From: Chryseobacterium wanjuense
GTDB taxonomy: Bacteria > Bacteroidota > Bacteroidia > Flavobacteriales > Weeksellaceae
Assembly (NCBI RefSeq): GCF_900111495.1
Contig: NZ_FOIU01000001.1
Location: 620,001-684,000 of the forward strand
DNA length: 64,000 bases
Direction: 5' to 3'
Made by a program: the position numbers and the translations under genes. Below, one piece after another: positions 62,408 through 64,000 of the stretch; within the stretch, counting starts at the first letter, position 1; every line of letters starts with the position of its first letter. The notes below the pieces were generated by a model. That model was not told the DNA's origin and made no database searches. It saw only the letters and a list, made by a program, of their open reading frames with translations.

Positions 62408-62860
62408 TTATTGGATCTCGATTAGGCGGGGAGCTTTCTTTTTGGCATCTTCCGTCTTCGGGATTATGAGTTTTAAAACACCATTTTCGTATTTAGCTTC
62501 AATACGATCCTCATCCACTACATTCTTGGCCAGCTCAAAGCTGCGTTGGAAAGACTGATAGCTAAATTCTCTGCGGGTGTAATTGTCATTATTTTCTTCC
62601 TGTTGGTTTTTCTTGGCAGAAGAAATGGTAAGAAAATTACCATCCAGGGTAATTTGGAAATCTTGTTTTTCCATACCCGGTGCGGCAACTTCCACTTCAA
62701 AGTTCTCAGGATTTTCCTTGATATTGACCGAAGGAAGTGTGCTGAGGGTGGAAGAAAAATTGTTGTTGCCCCAGTTAAAAAGTTCGCGGCTGAAAAAGTC
62801 ATCGAACAGTGTACGATTGGCAGGGAGCAAGCTGCCATTGTTTCTTTTTACGATTGACAT
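62408..62860 (-). CDS. Hsp20/alpha-crystallin small heat-shock protein
   Basis: A 150-residue ATP-independent holdase. From ATG 62860 (MSIVKRNNGSLLPANRTLFD); the frame is open to 62911. The alpha-crystallin domain spans about residues 45-140 (VNIKENPENFEVEVAAPGME, YENGVLKLIIPKTEDAKKKA), with the C-terminal I-x-I motif in LIEIQ. The N-terminal FFSREL/NWG region is typical. Followed on the same strand by the antiporter, 109 bp on. Confidence 0.92.
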   Translation of the reverse strand: MSIVKRNNGSLLPANRTLFDDFFSRELFNWGNNNFSSTLSTLPSVNIKENPENFEVEVAAPGMEKQDFQITLDGNFLTISSAKKNQQEENNDNYTRREFSYQSFQRSFELAKNVVDEDRIEAKYENGVLKLIIPKTEDAKKKAPRLIEIQ

Positions 62861-63018
62861 AATAAACGAGTTTTTAAAGGTTAAACAATATATTTTAATG
62901 ATCTCAATCAAAAATTTGCAAACGATATACCAAGGCCAATATTTGGAAAAAATGTCACATTGTGAATGAAAAAATGTCAGAATGAGAAGGTGTATCTATT
63001 AAATCGGTCTAATAAAAC

Positions 63019-63627
63019 ATGGTAAATAAAATTCTAATAGCTGATGATCATCACGTTGTACGTGTAGGAACATCAATCATTGTAAAGGAAACATTTCCGG
63101 AAGTATCCATTGATTTTGCTACGACTTATGATGAAGTCAAAGAGAAGCTGGAAGCTGAGAATTATGATCTTATCATTCTTGATATCGATATGCCTGGCAC
63201 CATCTATAAATCAATGGTGAAAGAAATTAAAATGTTAAGAGAAGAAATCCTAATCTTAATATTTTCGTTTTATGAAGAAGATATCGCTTTGCAATATTAT
63301 AAAGAAGGAGTACACGGTTTTCTGAGCAAACTTTGTGACCCGAATGACATTGTCTCAGCCATTAGCTCAATTTGTGAGAAAGGGCATTATTATTCCTCAT
63401 ATATTATTAACCAAATGATTGAGAATAAGAATTCACCCGTAGAGACATTATCACAAAGGGAGCTTGAAATATTCAAACTTTTGGCCCAGGGAAACGGAAA
63501 TCTTGAAATTGCGAACCTTTTAAATATTGAAGAATCGACTATTGCCACACATAAAAGAAAATTATATAAGAAACTCAAAATTTCCAATCTGGTAGAGCTG
63601 ATAAGAATTTATAATACACTTCATTAG
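63019..63627 (+). CDS. NarL/FixJ-type response regulator
   Basis: A 202-residue two-component regulator. Receiver domain with the acidic pair Asp9-Asp10 (ILIADDHHVVRVG), phosphoacceptor Asp55 (LIILDIDMPG) and Lys in GVHGFLSKLCDPND. LuxR-type HTH at the C-terminus (LSQRELEIFKLLAQGNGNLE, IANLLNIEESTIATHKRKLY). No histidine kinase is in the window, so the partner must be elsewhere. Divergent from the Hsp20 gene. Confidence 0.92.
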   Translation: MVNKILIADDHHVVRVGTSIIVKETFPEVSIDFATTYDEVKEKLEAENYDLIILDIDMPGTIYKSMVKEIKMLREEILILIFSFYEEDIALQYYKEGVHGFLSKLCDPNDIVSAISSICEKGHYYSSYIINQMIENKNSPVETLSQRELEIFKLLAQGNGNLEIANLLNIEESTIATHKRKLYKKLKISNLVELIRIYNTLH

Positions 63628-63910
63628 AATTATTTGAAAGCCATAACATAAACAGCAATAAAAAAGACAAACTGGGCAGTATAGAAACCTTGACAAAACT
63701 TCAGATAATACATGCTTTTCAGCACAACATTTGAATTTTCAAGAGGATGAAACATTGAAGAAAGACTCTGGCACTTTATGGAGTTTTTTCTTTTATGTAT
63801 TGTGTACTTTAATTATAACATCCTATTTACTTTTACAAAGCTGTAGTTATATAAATCAGATTGATACAATGTGTAAATTTGAAAGTTATAGGCTATTTTA
63901 AAAAGACACA
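63628..63910. other. Intergenic stretch with second copy of the dispersed repeat
   Basis: No gene. 63846-63900 repeats 58891-58949 with core CAGATTG-ATACA-A-TGTGT-AAATTTG: one base pair of the stem is changed on both sides (G-C to A-T), another keeps pairing through a wobble. Confidence 0.6.
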
Positions 63911-64000
63911 GTGAACAAGAAACGCATATTACGAATTCTGACAATTTTACTAGCATTGGTTGTACGACTTTTCGGATTCTACAGATTTTATAACCTACGA
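63911..64000 (+). CDS. Start of a membrane or exported protein, cut by the window edge
   Basis: A frame opening at GTG 63911 (NKKRILRILTILLALVVRLF) stays open to the last base. The basic then hydrophobic start looks like a signal or anchor. The start codon and identity are uncertain. The repeat at 63846 lies 11 bp before it. Confidence 0.4.
   Translation, partial: MNKKRILRILTILLALVVRLFGFYRFYNLR

Noticed and set aside
1..64000. tRNA or rRNA genes
   Set aside because: None recognised on either strand by reading; no cloverleaf or conserved rRNA segment seen. A covariance search would be needed to be certain.

Overview
The window looks like a chromosome segment of a Flavobacteriia member of the Weeksellaceae, most like Chryseobacterium. 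The grounds are AT-rich DNA, Bacteroidota-type promoters (TAnnTTTG at -7), a GLPGLI-family protein, a type IX secretion sorting domain, a large family of secreted proteins opening with QVGINTxxP, and Bacteroidota-type PruA, DnaE2 and tyrosine recombinase. This assignment is an inference from gene families; no rRNA or tRNA gene was seen.

Layout. 0-5.2 kb: a TetR regulator with a TolC/HlyD/EmrB-type tripartite drug efflux operon. 5.5-13.9 kb: a minus-strand array of secreted QVGINT paralogues, mostly in two-gene units, ending at a membrane-anchored TPR-AraC regulator (14.3-15.9 kb). 16-21.6 kb: housekeeping genes (MazG-like, Tag, DUF2199, patatin, CorA, FabH). 22-32.9 kb: more QVGINT proteins, a tandem XRE repressor pair, a GLPGLI lipoprotein, a thioredoxin-TPR protein, a second membrane AraC regulator and a His-rich tail-collar-like fibre protein. 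33-43.8 kb: small lipoproteins, a second thioredoxin-TPR protein, PruA, topoisomerase IB, aminopeptidase P, another QVGINT protein and MnmE.

From 43.8 kb onward the window reads as an accessory region. A tyrosine recombinase and an excisionase-like gene sit directly behind the 3' end of mnmE, a classic island insertion site. They are followed by a T9SS cargo protein, an SOS-type mutagenesis cassette (LexA-like repressor, DinB, DnaE2) and a chain of broken genes: alkB with two lesions, a Crp/Fnr fragment, a 5'-truncated zinc protease, an IS21 remnant, a DUF6624 gene with an internal stop, and a resolvase fragment. A 16-base poly-C tract lies inside a small ORF near 60.85 kb. The window closes with an antiporter, an Hsp20 and a NarL-type response regulator.

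Most notable signals. (1) Four QVGINT loci (about 7.2, 14.1, 31.6 and 58.4 kb) share a 15-16 bp palindrome, CRTTTTC..GAAAAYG, with exactly 36 bp between it and the -7 box. Two of these sites lie just beyond the 3' end of an AraC-type membrane regulator, suggesting a surface-fibre regulon. (2) The poly-C tract is a likely phase-variation switch. (3) The mutagenesis cassette has a perfect operator palindrome running into the repressor start codon. (4) A dispersed hairpin repeat shows a compensatory base change between its two copies.
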